From assembly GCA_013139225.1 (NCBI GenBank), contig WTBG01000234.1, positions 1 to 14,361 of the forward strand: DNA of 14,361 bases. The letters are read 5' to 3'. The notes below the pieces were generated by a model that saw only the letters and a list, made by a program, of their open reading frames with translations, was not told the DNA's origin and did not search any database. This document shows positions 1 through 7,351 of the stretch, piece after piece. Source of the DNA: Deltaproteobacteria bacterium (GTDB taxonomy: Bacteria; Desulfobacterota; WTBG01). How positions within the stretch are numbered: position 1 is the first letter of the stretch; each line of letters starts with the position of its first letter. Position numbers and translations under genes: made by a program.

Positions 1-489
1 ATTTTAGTCAATAATGCGGGCATTACTAAAGACAATGTCCTTCTCAGGATGAAGGAAGAACAGTGGGATCAGGTAATGGCAGTTAATCTTAAAGGAACTT
101 TCAATGTTACCAAAGCTGCTATTAAGGTGATGATGCGTAAAAAAAGCGGTAAGATTATAAATATTGCTTCTATTACAGGTCTTATGGGAAATGCTGGTCA
201 GGCTAATTACTCTGCCTCTAAAGCAGGAGTTATTGGATTTACCAAAGCCGTTGCCAGAGAATATGCAGAACGGGGGATAACGGTTAATGCAGTTGCTCCC
301 GGTTTTATTGAAACTGCCATGACCGATGCAATACCTGAAAGAGAGAGAGAGGAATTAATTAAACAGATACCGATAAAGAAGCTTGGCACTCCGGAAGATG
401 TAGCCAATGCAGTATGTTTCTTAGCTTCAGAGGAAGCTAATTATATCACTGGTCAGGTGATAGGAGTAAATGGTGGATTGTATATGTAA
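1..489 (+). CDS. fabG: 3-oxoacyl-[ACP] reductase FabG, 5'-truncated by window edge
   Basis: NADPH-dependent reductase of the type II fatty acid synthesis cycle; it reduces 3-oxoacyl-ACP to 3-hydroxyacyl-ACP in the cytoplasm. The open frame enters from base 1 (I-L-V-N-N-A-G...), so the first in-window ATG at 49 is internal. About 162 residues are visible; family members are about 245 residues, so roughly 80 N-terminal residues, including the TGxxxGxG cofactor loop, lie outside. Visible short-chain dehydrogenase signatures are NNAG (partial residues 4-7), catalytic Ser57 in NIASITG, and the YxxxK pair Tyr70/Lys74 in NYSASK. The C-terminal end (ITGQVIGVNGG) is typical of FabG. It is followed 53 bases later by acpP and then fabF, which supports FabG over another SDR. 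The chain ends naturally at TAA. Confidence 0.95.
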   Translation: MLVNNAGITKDNVLLRMKEEQWDQVMAVNLKGTFNVTKAAIKVMMRKKSGKIINIASITGLMGNAGQANYSASKAGVIGFTKAVAREYAERGITVNAVAPGFIETAMTDAIPEREREELIKQIPIKKLGTPEDVANAVCFLASEEANYITGQVIGVNGGLYM

Positions 490-542
490 TTAGAAATCAT
501 TCAAGGTATTGTCGATACAACTAATTTAAGAAGGGAGGTATA

Positions 543-785
543 ATGGAAACAAATGTTGATGAGAAAATAAAAAATATAATAATAGAGCAATTAGGAGTAA
601 GTGCAGATGAGGTAGTACCTGAGGCATCCTTCGTGGATGATTTGGGTGCTGATTCTCTCGATCTGGTTGAGCTGGTGATGGTTTTGGAAGAGGAATTCGG
701 GAAGGAAATCCCGGATGAAGATGCAGAGAAAATCCAAACTGTTCAGGATGTCTCAAACTATATTAAAGGTCAATCGACAGAATAA
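543..785 (+). CDS. acpP: Acyl carrier protein
   Basis: Small acidic carrier (80 residues, the usual length) that holds growing acyl chains on a 4'-phosphopantetheine arm during fatty acid synthesis. The attachment site is Ser38 in the motif GADSLDLVEL, and the flanking helix II (VMVLEEEFGKEIPDEDAEKI) is characteristic. A strong Shine-Dalgarno sequence, AAGGGAGGT at 531-539, precedes the ATG at 543. The gene sits between fabG and fabF, the classic fab cluster arrangement. No anomalies seen. Confidence 0.97.
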   Translation: METNVDEKIKNIIIEQLGVSADEVVPEASFVDDLGADSLDLVELVMVLEEEFGKEIPDEDAEKIQTVQDVSNYIKGQSTE

Positions 786-791
786 CGTTTA

Positions 792-803
792 GCATTTAAA
801 TGC
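792..803. repeat. 12-bp perfect palindrome between acpP and fabF
   Basis: GCATTTAAATGC reads the same on both strands and lies 6 bases past the acpP stop, about 50 bases before the fabF start. It could be an operator half-site pair or a small hairpin, but it has no run of T after it and does not resemble a terminator. I do not recognise it as a known FapR or FabT site. Function unknown. Confidence 0.4.
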
Positions 804-841
804 GTTGTTGTGAAAATTGATAGCCCTTCTTAACACATAAG

Positions 842-847
842 AGGAGG
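842..847 (+). promoter_or_regulatory. Shine-Dalgarno that selects the GTG start of fabF
   Basis: AGGAGG ends one base before an in-frame ATG (849) but 7 bases before an in-frame GTG (855). Only the GTG has workable spacing, so translation most likely begins at GTG 855. Confidence 0.75.
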
Positions 848-854
848 CATGATC

Positions 855-2096
855 GTGGAAAAAAGAGTTGTAGTAACAGGAATGGGTATAATCAGCCCGA
901 TAGGAATTGGGGTTGATGAAAACTGGGAGGCTATCTGCCAGGGCAAATCAGGAATTGGGCCTATCACCAAATTTGATACCAGTGATTTTGTGAGTAAGAT
1001 TGCTGGAGAGGTGAAAGGATTTAATCCTGAAGATTTTATTGAGAAAAAAGAGATTAAGAAGATGGATATTTTTATCCATTATGCCCTGGCCGCAGGGAAG
1101 ATGGCCATTAAAAATTCCCAGTTGAAGATTGATGAAAGTAACGCAGATCGGGTCGGCGTGCTGGTAGGGTCTGGACTGGGTGGACTATCTACTATAGAAA
1201 AGTACTACGATATCTTACAAAAGCATGGTCCTAAAAAGATAACTCCTTTTTTTATCCCGATGCTTATTGTCAATCTTGCCCCTGGTCAAATCTCCATTTA
1301 TTTTGGAGCACGAGGGCCTAATAGTAGTATCGTTACAGCTTGTGCTACAGGTAACCATTCTATAGGTGAGGCATTAAGGATCATACAACGCGGGGATGCA
1401 GATGCAATGATTGCCGGAGGTGCAGAGTCTACCATCACCCCACTGGCTGTTGGTGGATTCAGCTCAATGAAAGCACTTTCTACCCGGAATGATGAACCAG
1501 AGAAAGCCAGCCGCCCCTTTGAAAAAGACAGGGATGGGTTTATCATGGCCGAGGGAGCCGGTATCCTTATTTTAGAAGAACTTGAATGTGCACTTAAGAG
1601 AAAGGCAGAAGTTTATGCTGAGATTATCGGTTTTGGCTGTAATGCGGATGCTTATCATATCTCAGCTCCTTCACCCAATGGAATTGGTGCGTCTCGCTGC
1701 ATGGAAATAGCCATGAAAGATGCTGGAATCAATTATGATGAAATAGATTATGTTAATGCCCATGGTACTTCAACGCCACTTAATGACATGTCTGAAACTA
1801 AGGCGATGAAAACGGTGTTTAAAGACCATGCAAAAAAGCTGGCCGTCAGTTCTACTAAATCGATGACGGGACACCTGTTAGGTGCAGCAGGTGGGGTTGA
1901 GGCAGTCTATAGTGTGTTGGCTATAAAACATGGGGTTATTCCACCCACCATCAATTATGAAACTCCTGATCCTGAGTGTGACCTCGATTATGTTCCTAAC
2001 ACCCCCAGAGAAGCAAAGGTGGTAACTGTCATGTCTAACTCGTTTGGGTTCGGAGGAACTAATGCCACCCTCATCTTCAAGAAATTTACGGGGTGA
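855..2096 (+). CDS. fabF: 3-oxoacyl-[ACP] synthase II (KAS II) FabF
   Basis: Condensing enzyme of fatty acid elongation; it joins malonyl-ACP to acyl-ACP. The GTG at 855 is chosen over the ATG at 849 because AGGAGG at 842-847 is correctly spaced only for GTG. From GTG the catalytic residues are Cys163 (TACATGNHS), His303 (NAHGTSTPLND), Lys335 and His340 (STKSMTGHLLGAAGG), the same numbers as in E. coli FabF, which supports this start. The 413-residue length and the C-terminal SNSFGFGGTNA motif are normal for KAS II. The gene follows acpP, and its stop lies 10 bases before rpiB, whose likely Shine-Dalgarno overlaps the fabF stop; translational coupling is therefore likely. No missing catalytic residue. 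Confidence 0.96.
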   Translation: MEKRVVVTGMGIISPIGIGVDENWEAICQGKSGIGPITKFDTSDFVSKIAGEVKGFNPEDFIEKKEIKKMDIFIHYALAAGKMAIKNSQLKIDESNADRVGVLVGSGLGGLSTIEKYYDILQKHGPKKITPFFIPMLIVNLAPGQISIYFGARGPNSSIVTACATGNHSIGEALRIIQRGDADAMIAGGAESTITPLAVGGFSSMKALSTRNDEPEKASRPFEKDRDGFIMAEGAGILILEELECALKRKAEVYAEIIGFGCNADAYHISAPSPNGIGASRCMEIAMKDAGINYDEIDYVNAHGTSTPLNDMSETKAMKTVFKDHAKKLAVSSTKSMTGHLLGAAGGVEAVYSVLAIKHGVIPPTINYETPDPECDLDYVPNTPREAKVVTVMSNSFGFGGTNATLIFKKFTG

Positions 2097-2106
2097 TGCG
2101 GATCAA

Positions 2107-2559
2107 ATGAGAGTATCCATTGCCAGTGACCACAGGGGTTTTAACTTAAAAGAGGATTTAAAGGAATTTTTAAGTAAAGAGGGACTTACCATTGATGACA
2201 AAGGACCCTCAAATGAAGAATCGGTTGACTATCCCGATTTTGCTTCTTTAGTAGCCCGACAGGTATCGGAAGGCTTGTGTGATCGTGGCATTCTCATTTG
2301 CAGTACCGGTATCGGGATGTCTATTGTAGCCAATAAGTTTCCCCATGTAAGGGCGGCTCTCTGTCCCGATGTTGAAACAGCTGTGCAGTGCCGGGAACAT
2401 ATTGATGCAAATGTCCTGGTTTTAGCAGGAAGTCGGATCGGGAGTGAGGAAGCCAAATTGATTGTAAAAACCTGGTTGGGAACACCGTTTCAAGGGGGGA
2501 GGCATCAAAGAAGATTAGATAAGATTGCGGCATTTGAAAAACAGCTCTTTAAACTGTGA
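2107..2559 (+). CDS. rpiB: Ribose-5-phosphate isomerase B
   Basis: Interconverts ribose-5-phosphate and ribulose-5-phosphate (pentose phosphate pathway, cytoplasm). Start ATG 2107 gives a 150-residue protein with the family N-terminus MRVSIASDHRGF; the same frame is open further upstream to 2044, but that stretch lies inside fabF and has no RpiB homology. Active-site features are Asp8/His9, Cys65 in ILICSTGIGMS, and His98 in REHIDANV, plus the closing GGRHQRRLDKI motif. A GGGGTGAT Shine-Dalgarno-like sequence spans the fabF stop. The product ribulose-5-P is the substrate of the RibB domain encoded downstream. RpiB is often followed by glyA in other genomes; here it is followed by a dCMP deaminase gene. 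Confidence 0.93.
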   Translation: MRVSIASDHRGFNLKEDLKEFLSKEGLTIDDKGPSNEESVDYPDFASLVARQVSEGLCDRGILICSTGIGMSIVANKFPHVRAALCPDVETAVQCREHIDANVLVLAGSRIGSEEAKLIVKTWLGTPFQGGRHQRRLDKIAAFEKQLFKL

Positions 2560-2646
2560 ATTTATATTCATACACAAATCTCGTTCATTCCAGACTTCCC
2601 GCCACAAAAGTTCTAATACTCCTTATTTTGTCGCAAGTGAATAACT

Positions 2647-3102
2647 ATGACAAGACCAAGCTGGGAAAGATATTTCATAGATATAACCCATCTGGTAGCT
2701 AAACGTTCTACCTGCATCAGAAGACAGGTAGGTGCTATTCTGGTGAAGGATAAGAGGGTTTTAGCAACGGGGTATAATGGAGCCCCTTCTGGCATCGCTC
2801 ATTGCCAGGATGTTGGCTGCCTTAGAGAGAAGGAAAAAGTTCCTTCGGGTGAAAGGCATGAGCTTTGCAGAGGTTCACATGCTGAGCAGAATGCCATTGT
2901 GCAGGCAGCAACTTATGGTATTCCTATCAAAGACGCCATTCTTTTTTGCACTAACCTTCCCTGTAGTATTTGCATCAAAATGATTATTAATGCGGGTATA
3001 AAAACAGTTTTCTATGAGGAAGGGTATCCTGATGCCTTATCAGAGAAGCTGATTAAGGAGTCAGGTATAACATTGACAAAAGTTCAAAAAGATGTAAAAT
3101 GA
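2647..3102 (+). CDS. comEB: dCMP deaminase (ComEB-type)
   Basis: Zinc enzyme expected to deaminate dCMP to dUMP, feeding thymidylate synthesis. The cytidine-deaminase-superfamily motifs are His78-Ala-Glu80 (HAEQNAI) and Cys106/Cys109 (PCSIC), with extra Cys residues at 53, 58 and 74 that often bind a second zinc in dCMP deaminases. The 151-residue length is usual. The ATG is the first possible start, since an in-frame TGA lies at 2638, and there is no clear Shine-Dalgarno. It sits immediately before nrdR, making a small deoxynucleotide-metabolism pair. A free-standing nucleoside deaminase of another specificity is possible, but the N-terminus (RPSWERYFIDITHLVAKRSTC) favours dCMP deaminase. 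Confidence 0.92.
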   Translation: MTRPSWERYFIDITHLVAKRSTCIRRQVGAILVKDKRVLATGYNGAPSGIAHCQDVGCLREKEKVPSGERHELCRGSHAEQNAIVQAATYGIPIKDAILFCTNLPCSICIKMIINAGIKTVFYEEGYPDALSEKLIKESGITLTKVQKDVK

Positions 3103-3210
3103 AAAGATATTTTTTTTCTTGCCTGCAACTGTGAAATCCTTCCAACTACTATAACTGACAGATAATCCTTAAGAGGTATGGTAACCTGCTAATAATAAAG
3201 GAGAAAGCGT

Positions 3211-3708
3211 ATGAAATGCCCCTTTTGCACGGATTTGGACAATAAAGTTATCGATTCCCGACTGAGTAAAGATGGAACTGTTGTAAGACGACGCAGAGAG
3301 TGCATCTCATGCCACAGACGTTTTACTACCCATGAAAGGGTAGAAGATATAATGCCTGTTGTAATCAAGAAAGATGGCAGAAGAGAAATTTTTGACAAAA
3401 GCAAAATGCTTTCAGGTGTTCAGAAAGCCTGCTCCAATCGTCCTGTAAGTATGGATGACATTGAAGATCTTGTCGATCGGGTAGAGCGGTACTTTCAGGA
3501 CAGAGGGGATAAAGAAATTAATTGTACTGAAGTTGGAGAGATTATAATGCGAGAGCTCCATCAGCTCGATGAGGTTGCTTACGTAAGATTTGCCTCAGTT
3601 TACCGTCAGTTCAAAGATATAAGTGATTTTATGACTGAGGTGAAGGAGTTGTTAAGCACAAGGGAGCAAAGGGTTAGGAAAAAAGGGCAGAAAGGTAAGG
3701 ATGTTTGA
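3211..3708 (+). CDS. nrdR: Transcriptional repressor NrdR
   Basis: Zinc-ribbon/ATP-cone repressor of ribonucleotide reductase genes, which senses dATP/ATP. The zinc ribbon uses Cys3, Cys6, Cys31 and Cys34 (CPFC...CISC), followed by the basic segment RRRREC and HRRFTTHERVE. The ATP-cone domain covers about residues 48-138, opening with PVVIKKDGRREIFDKSKM. At 165 residues it is slightly longer than many NrdRs because of a Lys/Arg-rich tail (REQRVRKKGQKGKDV). A good Shine-Dalgarno (AAAGGAGAAA, 3198-3207) precedes the ATG. The last 8 bases overlap ribD. No nrd reductase gene and no convincing NrdR box were seen in the window. Confidence 0.95.
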   Translation: MKCPFCTDLDNKVIDSRLSKDGTVVRRRRECISCHRRFTTHERVEDIMPVVIKKDGRREIFDKSKMLSGVQKACSNRPVSMDDIEDLVDRVERYFQDRGDKEINCTEVGEIIMRELHQLDEVAYVRFASVYRQFKDISDFMTEVKELLSTREQRVRKKGQKGKDV

Positions 3709-4810
3709 AAAATATATGAAATTGGCTATTGCTCAGGCTAGAAAGGCAATAGGCAGAGTAAGTCCCAACCCCATGGTGGGTGCAGTTGTTGTTAAAAGGG
3801 GAGAGATAGTAAGCCTTGGTTATCATCGCCAGGCTGGTAGCCCTCATGCTGAGATCAACGCCCTTAAAAAAGCTGGAAAGAAGGCTAAGAATGCTGATTT
3901 ATATATCAATTTAGAACCATGTTGTCATTATGGAAGAACACCTCCCTGTGTTAATGCTATTATTGATAGTGGAATTAAAAGAGTAATTGTCGGGATTGAA
4001 GATCCCAATCCACTTGTTTCAGGGAAAGGGATAGCTACGCTTAATGCAGCAGGTATCATCACCCAGATGGGTGTTTTAAAAGAAGAGTGCAGAAAATTAA
4101 ATGAAATTTATATAAAGTATATTACCCGGAAGGTTCCCTTTGTTGTTCTTAAGATAGCTTCTAGCCTTGATGGTAAGATAGCAGCTAGAAGTGGGGATTC
4201 CAGGGGCATCACATCGCAAAAATCCATCCGCTTGGTGCATAAACTGAGAGATCAACTTGATGCCATAATGGTTGGTATTGGAACCGTTCAGGCTGATAAT
4301 CCCCTGCTCACAACCCGATTGCAAGGAAAGATGGGAAAAGATCCTGTTCGGGTAATTGTTGATAGCCATTTGAGAATTTCACACCAGGCAAGGGTATTTA
4401 ACTCCGATTCTAAAGCTGGAGTCATCCTTGCAACCAGGAAAGGAGTATCTGCGGAAAAAAAAGAACAGCTCAAAAAGATGGGGGCCAAAGTAGTTTCCAT
4501 AGATTCTGCAGATGGAATGGTTGACTTGAAAAAGTTGATGCTTGCACTGGGCAAGTTGGAAATTACCAGTCTCTTAATTGAGGGAGGTACAAGGATTGTT
4601 ACCTCAGCTTTAAGGGCTGGCATAGTGGATAAAACCCTTTTTTTCTATGCTCCCAAGATTCTGGGTGGACAATCTGCTTATGGGATAACAGCTGGCGAAG
4701 GAGTCGAATATATTAGCCAGTCCCTTCAAGTTCAGGACGTAAAAGTGAGAAGGTATGGGGAAGATATCCTTGTAGAAGGGTATATAAATGATAAACGATT
4801 GAGCTGGTGA
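3701..4810 (+). CDS. ribD: Bifunctional riboflavin biosynthesis deaminase/reductase RibD
   Basis: Carries out the second and third steps of riboflavin synthesis: deamination of the GTP-derived diaminopyrimidine, then NADPH reduction of the ribosyl side chain. The N-terminal deaminase domain (about residues 1-145) has zinc ligands His49 (PHAEINAL), Cys74 and Cys83 (EPCCHYGRTPPC). The C-terminal reductase domain (about 146-369) opens with PFVVLKIASSLDGKIA and contains VGIGTVQADNPLLTTR and the IEGGT motif. The 369-residue length is typical. The ATG at 3701 overlaps nrdR by 8 bases, giving translational coupling; an alternative ATG at 3716 would remove five residues that fit the family. Both domains look intact. 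Confidence 0.95.
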   Translation: MFEKYMKLAIAQARKAIGRVSPNPMVGAVVVKRGEIVSLGYHRQAGSPHAEINALKKAGKKAKNADLYINLEPCCHYGRTPPCVNAIIDSGIKRVIVGIEDPNPLVSGKGIATLNAAGIITQMGVLKEECRKLNEIYIKYITRKVPFVVLKIASSLDGKIAARSGDSRGITSQKSIRLVHKLRDQLDAIMVGIGTVQADNPLLTTRLQGKMGKDPVRVIVDSHLRISHQARVFNSDSKAGVILATRKGVSAEKKEQLKKMGAKVVSIDSADGMVDLKKLMLALGKLEITSLLIEGGTRIVTSALRAGIVDKTLFFYAPKILGGQSAYGITAGEGVEYISQSLQVQDVKVRRYGEDILVEGYINDKRLSW

Positions 4811-4848
4811 TTTGTGAAGGCCAGACGTCGAGAAGTTTTGGTATAGTT

Positions 4849-5487
4849 ATGTTTACAGGATTGATAGAGGAAACAGGTGCTGTTGTAAAAATAGAGAGGA
4901 AGGGAGAAGGTGCCATCATCACCATCAGCCATTCCTCTGCTTTGGATGATCTTAAACTGGGAGATAGTATTTCAGTTGATGGTATTTGTCTTACTATTAC
5001 TCACATACAGTCTCCATGCTTTCGTGCTGAAGCATCTGGAGAAACTGTTAGAAGAACCACCCTGGGAAGTAAAAAAATACACCAGAAAGTTAATCTGGAA
5101 AGGGCACTAAGATTAAACGAGCGTCTGGGAGGTCATATTGTAACAGGACATATTGATGAGGTTGGCAAGATTAGTTCCATAGTGCCTGAGGGAACTTCTC
5201 AAAAGATAACCTTCCAAATCACCCGGAGAATTGCTCAATACCTGGTTGCAAAAGGTTCTGTAGCCGTCGATGGTATTAGCCTTACTGTTAATGAAGTAAG
5301 TAGTGATCACTTTAGCGTTAATGTTATTCCATATACGACATTTAACACTTCACTGGAAACCAAGAAAGCAGGAGATGAGGTCAACATAGAAACAGATATT
5401 ATTGGGAAATACGTTGAGAAGCTCATTGCCAGGGATCCTAATAAAAAGGTTGATGCTCAATTTCTGTCTGAACATGGCTTTTTATGA
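4849..5487 (+). CDS. ribE: Riboflavin synthase alpha chain
   Basis: Catalyses dismutation of two 6,7-dimethyl-8-ribityllumazine molecules to riboflavin, the last pathway step. The frame is open from 4807, but the true start is ATG 4849, which gives the invariant N-terminus MFTGLIEETG. The protein (212 residues, normal) is an internal duplication of two lumazine-binding barrels: about residues 1-97 with SVDGICLTI at 42-50, and 98-195 with GHIDEVG and AVDGISLTV at 139-147. It starts 38 bases after ribD; the ribosome site before it is weak (GAGAAG), so coupling to ribD translation is likely. Called ribE here; some nomenclatures call this gene ribC. Confidence 0.95.
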   Translation: MFTGLIEETGAVVKIERKGEGAIITISHSSALDDLKLGDSISVDGICLTITHIQSPCFRAEASGETVRRTTLGSKKIHQKVNLERALRLNERLGGHIVTGHIDEVGKISSIVPEGTSQKITFQITRRIAQYLVAKGSVAVDGISLTVNEVSSDHFSVNVIPYTTFNTSLETKKAGDEVNIETDIIGKYVEKLIARDPNKKVDAQFLSEHGFL

Positions 5488-5497
5488 AAATATGTTG

Positions 5498-5546
5498 TAT
5501 AATATTGATTGGGTTAAACGGTTACAGTTGCTCAGCACAACCCAAT
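5498..5546 (+). promoter_or_regulatory. Possible promoter -10 box and leader stem-loop before ribBA
   Basis: The 100-base ribE-ribBA gap contains a consensus TATAAT at 5498-5503, though with no good -35 box at the right distance. Next come perfect 8-base inverted repeats ATTGGGTT (5508-5515) and AACCCAAT (5539-5546), separated by 23 bases. If transcription started from this -10 box, the RNA would begin close to the stem. The element lacks the conserved core of the FMN riboswitch. It may be an internal promoter or leader hairpin adjusting ribBA-ribH expression; this is inference. Confidence 0.3.
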
Positions 5547-5587
5547 AACGCATAACTAGAGAAAGTGAGACCAAAGGAGGTTGTTAA

Positions 5588-6793
5588 ATGTCAGTAAGCA
5601 CTATAAGGGAAGCCATTGAAGATATCAAAAAAGGGAAGATGGTTATTCTCTGCGATAATGAAGACCGTGAGAATGAAGGTGATTTAACTATGGCTGCGGA
5701 GAAGATTACTCCAGAGGCAATCAATTTCATGGCAAAATATGGAAGGGGGCTTATCTGTCTTTCTTTGACAGAAGAGCATGTTGAGAAGCTTAAGATCCCT
5801 TTGATGGTTGAGGATAACACTTCTGCCTTTCAGACAGCTTTCACTGTTTCCATAGATGCCAAGGAAGGTACTACTACAGGCATTTCTGCTGAAGATAGAG
5901 CTACTACTGTTTTAACCGCTATTGCTGATGATGTTAAGCCAGAAGATTTAGCACGTCCGGGCCATATCTTCCCTTTAAGATCCAAGGAAGGGGGGGTGCT
6001 GTCTAGAATAGGACAGACGGAGGGATCGGTAGACCTGGCACGTTTAGCAGGGATGAAATCAGCAGGTGTCATTTGCGAAATCATGAATGATGATGGGACC
6101 ATGGCACGGATGCCAGATCTTGTGGTGTTTGCTAAAGAACATGGTTTAAAGATTATAACTGTTGCTGATCTCATTAAGTATCGACTTCAGTTTGAATCCC
6201 TGGTAAATAGAGTAGTTACTACCGTTATCCCTTCAACATATGGTGGAGATTTTAAAGCGATTATTTATAAAAATGTGGTTGATAGTAACCAACACATTGC
6301 TTTGGTCAAAGGGGAATGGAGTGAGGAAGATGAAGTGTTGGTGAGAGTCCATTCAGAATGTCTTACGGGAGATGCCTTAGGATCCGAGCGTTGTGATTGC
6401 GGTGAACAGCTACATGCTGCCATGGCAAATATAGAAAAAGAGGGCAGGGGGGTAATTGTTTACATGCGCCAGGAGGGGCGAGGGATTGGTTTCGTGAACA
6501 AAATGAAAGCGTATGCTTTACAGGATGAAGGAAAAGATACGGTTGAAGCAAACGAAGCGCTGGGGTTTGAGCCGGATCTCAGAGACTATGGAGTTGGAGC
6601 ACAAATCATTCGTGATTTAGGTATAAGGAAAATGCGTTTGATGACTAATAATCCAAAAAAGATTGTTGGCCTTGAAGGGTATGGCCTCATTGTCAGCGAA
6701 CGGGTTTCTATCGAGATTAAACCAACTGGAAGGAATGTAAGGTATTTAAAAACAAAGCAAAAGAAGCTAGGGCATATATTAAATTTTGATTAA
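5588..6793 (+). CDS. ribBA: Bifunctional DHBP synthase / GTP cyclohydrolase II (RibBA)
   Basis: Supplies both precursors of riboflavin. The N-terminal DHBP synthase half (about residues 1-200) converts ribulose-5-P to 3,4-dihydroxy-2-butanone-4-P; the C-terminal GTP cyclohydrolase II half (about 205-401) opens GTP. RibB motifs are NEDRENEGD (Glu28 matches E. coli Glu38), TTGISAEDRATT and RPGHIFPLR (His126). The residue matching E. coli metal ligand His153 is Gln143 (GQTEGSVDLARLAG). RibA zinc ligands are Cys258, Cys269 and Cys271 (CLTGD, ERCDCG), with RQEGRGIG and DLRDYGVGAQI intact. The 401-residue length is typical. A strong Shine-Dalgarno (AAAGGAGG, 5573-5580) precedes the ATG. RpiB upstream can provide the ribulose-5-P. 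Confidence 0.95.
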   Translation: MSVSTIREAIEDIKKGKMVILCDNEDRENEGDLTMAAEKITPEAINFMAKYGRGLICLSLTEEHVEKLKIPLMVEDNTSAFQTAFTVSIDAKEGTTTGISAEDRATTVLTAIADDVKPEDLARPGHIFPLRSKEGGVLSRIGQTEGSVDLARLAGMKSAGVICEIMNDDGTMARMPDLVVFAKEHGLKIITVADLIKYRLQFESLVNRVVTTVIPSTYGGDFKAIIYKNVVDSNQHIALVKGEWSEEDEVLVRVHSECLTGDALGSERCDCGEQLHAAMANIEKEGRGVIVYMRQEGRGIGFVNKMKAYALQDEGKDTVEANEALGFEPDLRDYGVGAQIIRDLGIRKMRLMTNNPKKIVGLEGYGLIVSERVSIEIKPTGRNVRYLKTKQKKLGHILNFD

Positions 6794-6819
6794 AAACAGG
6801 ACTCAACAAGGAGGGAAAT

Positions 6820-7284
6820 ATGACTAGGGTAATAGAGGGCATATTGACTGCCAAAGGAGTGAAATTTGGGATTGTGGTCTCTCGTTTTAATGATTTTATT
6901 AATAAGAGACTGCTGGATGGCGCTTTGGATGCTCTTTCACGACATGGGGCAGAAGATGAGAATATTTCAATTGTAAAAGTTCCTGGGTCCTTTGAGATAC
7001 CGCTGATGGCACAAAAATTAGCTGATTCAGGTAAATATGATGCTATCATTTGTTTGGGAGCAGTGATTCGGGGTGCAACCCCCCACTTTGAGTATATCAG
7101 CGCTGAAGTCACCAAAGGCATTGCAAAGGTAACTCTTGATTCTGGTATTCCTGTTTCCTTTGGAATACTTACTACTGATAACATTGAACAGGCTATAGAA
7201 AGGGCAGGTACCAAATCAGGCAATAAGGGATGGGATGCAGCACTGTCTGCTATTGAAATGGTAAATGTTTTAAAGTTAGTTTGA
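6820..7284 (+). CDS. ribH: 6,7-dimethyl-8-ribityllumazine synthase
   Basis: Condenses the RibA/RibD-derived pyrimidine with the RibB product to give the lumazine substrate of riboflavin synthase; family members form pentamers or 60-mer shells. The 154-residue protein shows the N-terminal VSRFND, VPGSFEIPL, LGAVIRGATPHFEYI with catalytic His89, and the C-terminal RAGTKSGNKGWDAA motif. All are standard for RibH. The Shine-Dalgarno AAGGAGGG (6809-6816) is strong and the gene follows ribBA by 26 bases. It completes the set ribD-ribE-ribBA-ribH. The phosphatase needed for the pathway is not in this window. Confidence 0.96.
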   Translation: MTRVIEGILTAKGVKFGIVVSRFNDFINKRLLDGALDALSRHGAEDENISIVKVPGSFEIPLMAQKLADSGKYDAIICLGAVIRGATPHFEYISAEVTKGIAKVTLDSGIPVSFGILTTDNIEQAIERAGTKSGNKGWDAALSAIEMVNVLKLV

Positions 7285-7312
7285 TTGCCTGGAAATTTAT
7301 TTTTTTGCCTGG
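7285..7312. repeat. Direct repeat TTGCCTGG x2 after ribH
   Basis: TTGCCTGG occurs at 7285-7292, directly after the ribH stop, and again at 7305-7312, separated by an A/T-rich dozen bases. The 20-base offset would place both copies on the same face of the helix. It may be chance or a binding site; no function is claimed. Confidence 0.3.
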
Positions 7313-7351
7313 TGATGTAGTAACTATAGAGTGAATTGTCCACATCAAAAC

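Noticed and set aside
2044..2106. N-terminal extension of the rpiB frame
   Set aside because: It overlaps fabF, and RpiB homology starts at the ATG at 2107; the extension sequence is fabF in another frame.
2555..2572. Small hairpin TGAAT/ATTCA over the rpiB stop
   Set aside because: Five AT-rich pairs with a tetraloop and no T-run after it; not enough to call a terminator or operator.
3103..3120. T-run after the dCMP deaminase gene as a terminator
   Set aside because: Only an A-run/T-run pairing of about five weak base pairs precedes it; no GC stem, so not a convincing intrinsic terminator.
3127..3159. AACTGTG, AACTACT and AACTGAC copies in the nrdR leader as another heptamer array
   Set aside because: Spacings are 17 and 9 bases, not multiples of seven, so there is no phase; probably chance or a very decayed array.
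4807..4848. N-terminal extension of the riboflavin synthase frame
   Set aside because: The invariant MFTGLIE N-terminus begins at ATG 4849; the extra 14 residues match nothing in the family.
5540..5560. Possible heptamers ACCCAAT, AACGCAT, AACTAGA before ribBA
   Set aside because: Units share too few bases to distinguish from chance in this AT-rich gap.
5830..6174. 114-residue minus-strand frame inside ribBA
   Set aside because: Shadow of the conserved RibB half; no independent evidence.
6717..7343. 208-residue open frame on the minus strand
   Set aside because: It is fully antisense to ribH and the end of ribBA, which have all family motifs on the plus strand; its protein shows no recognisable domain and no ribosome site.
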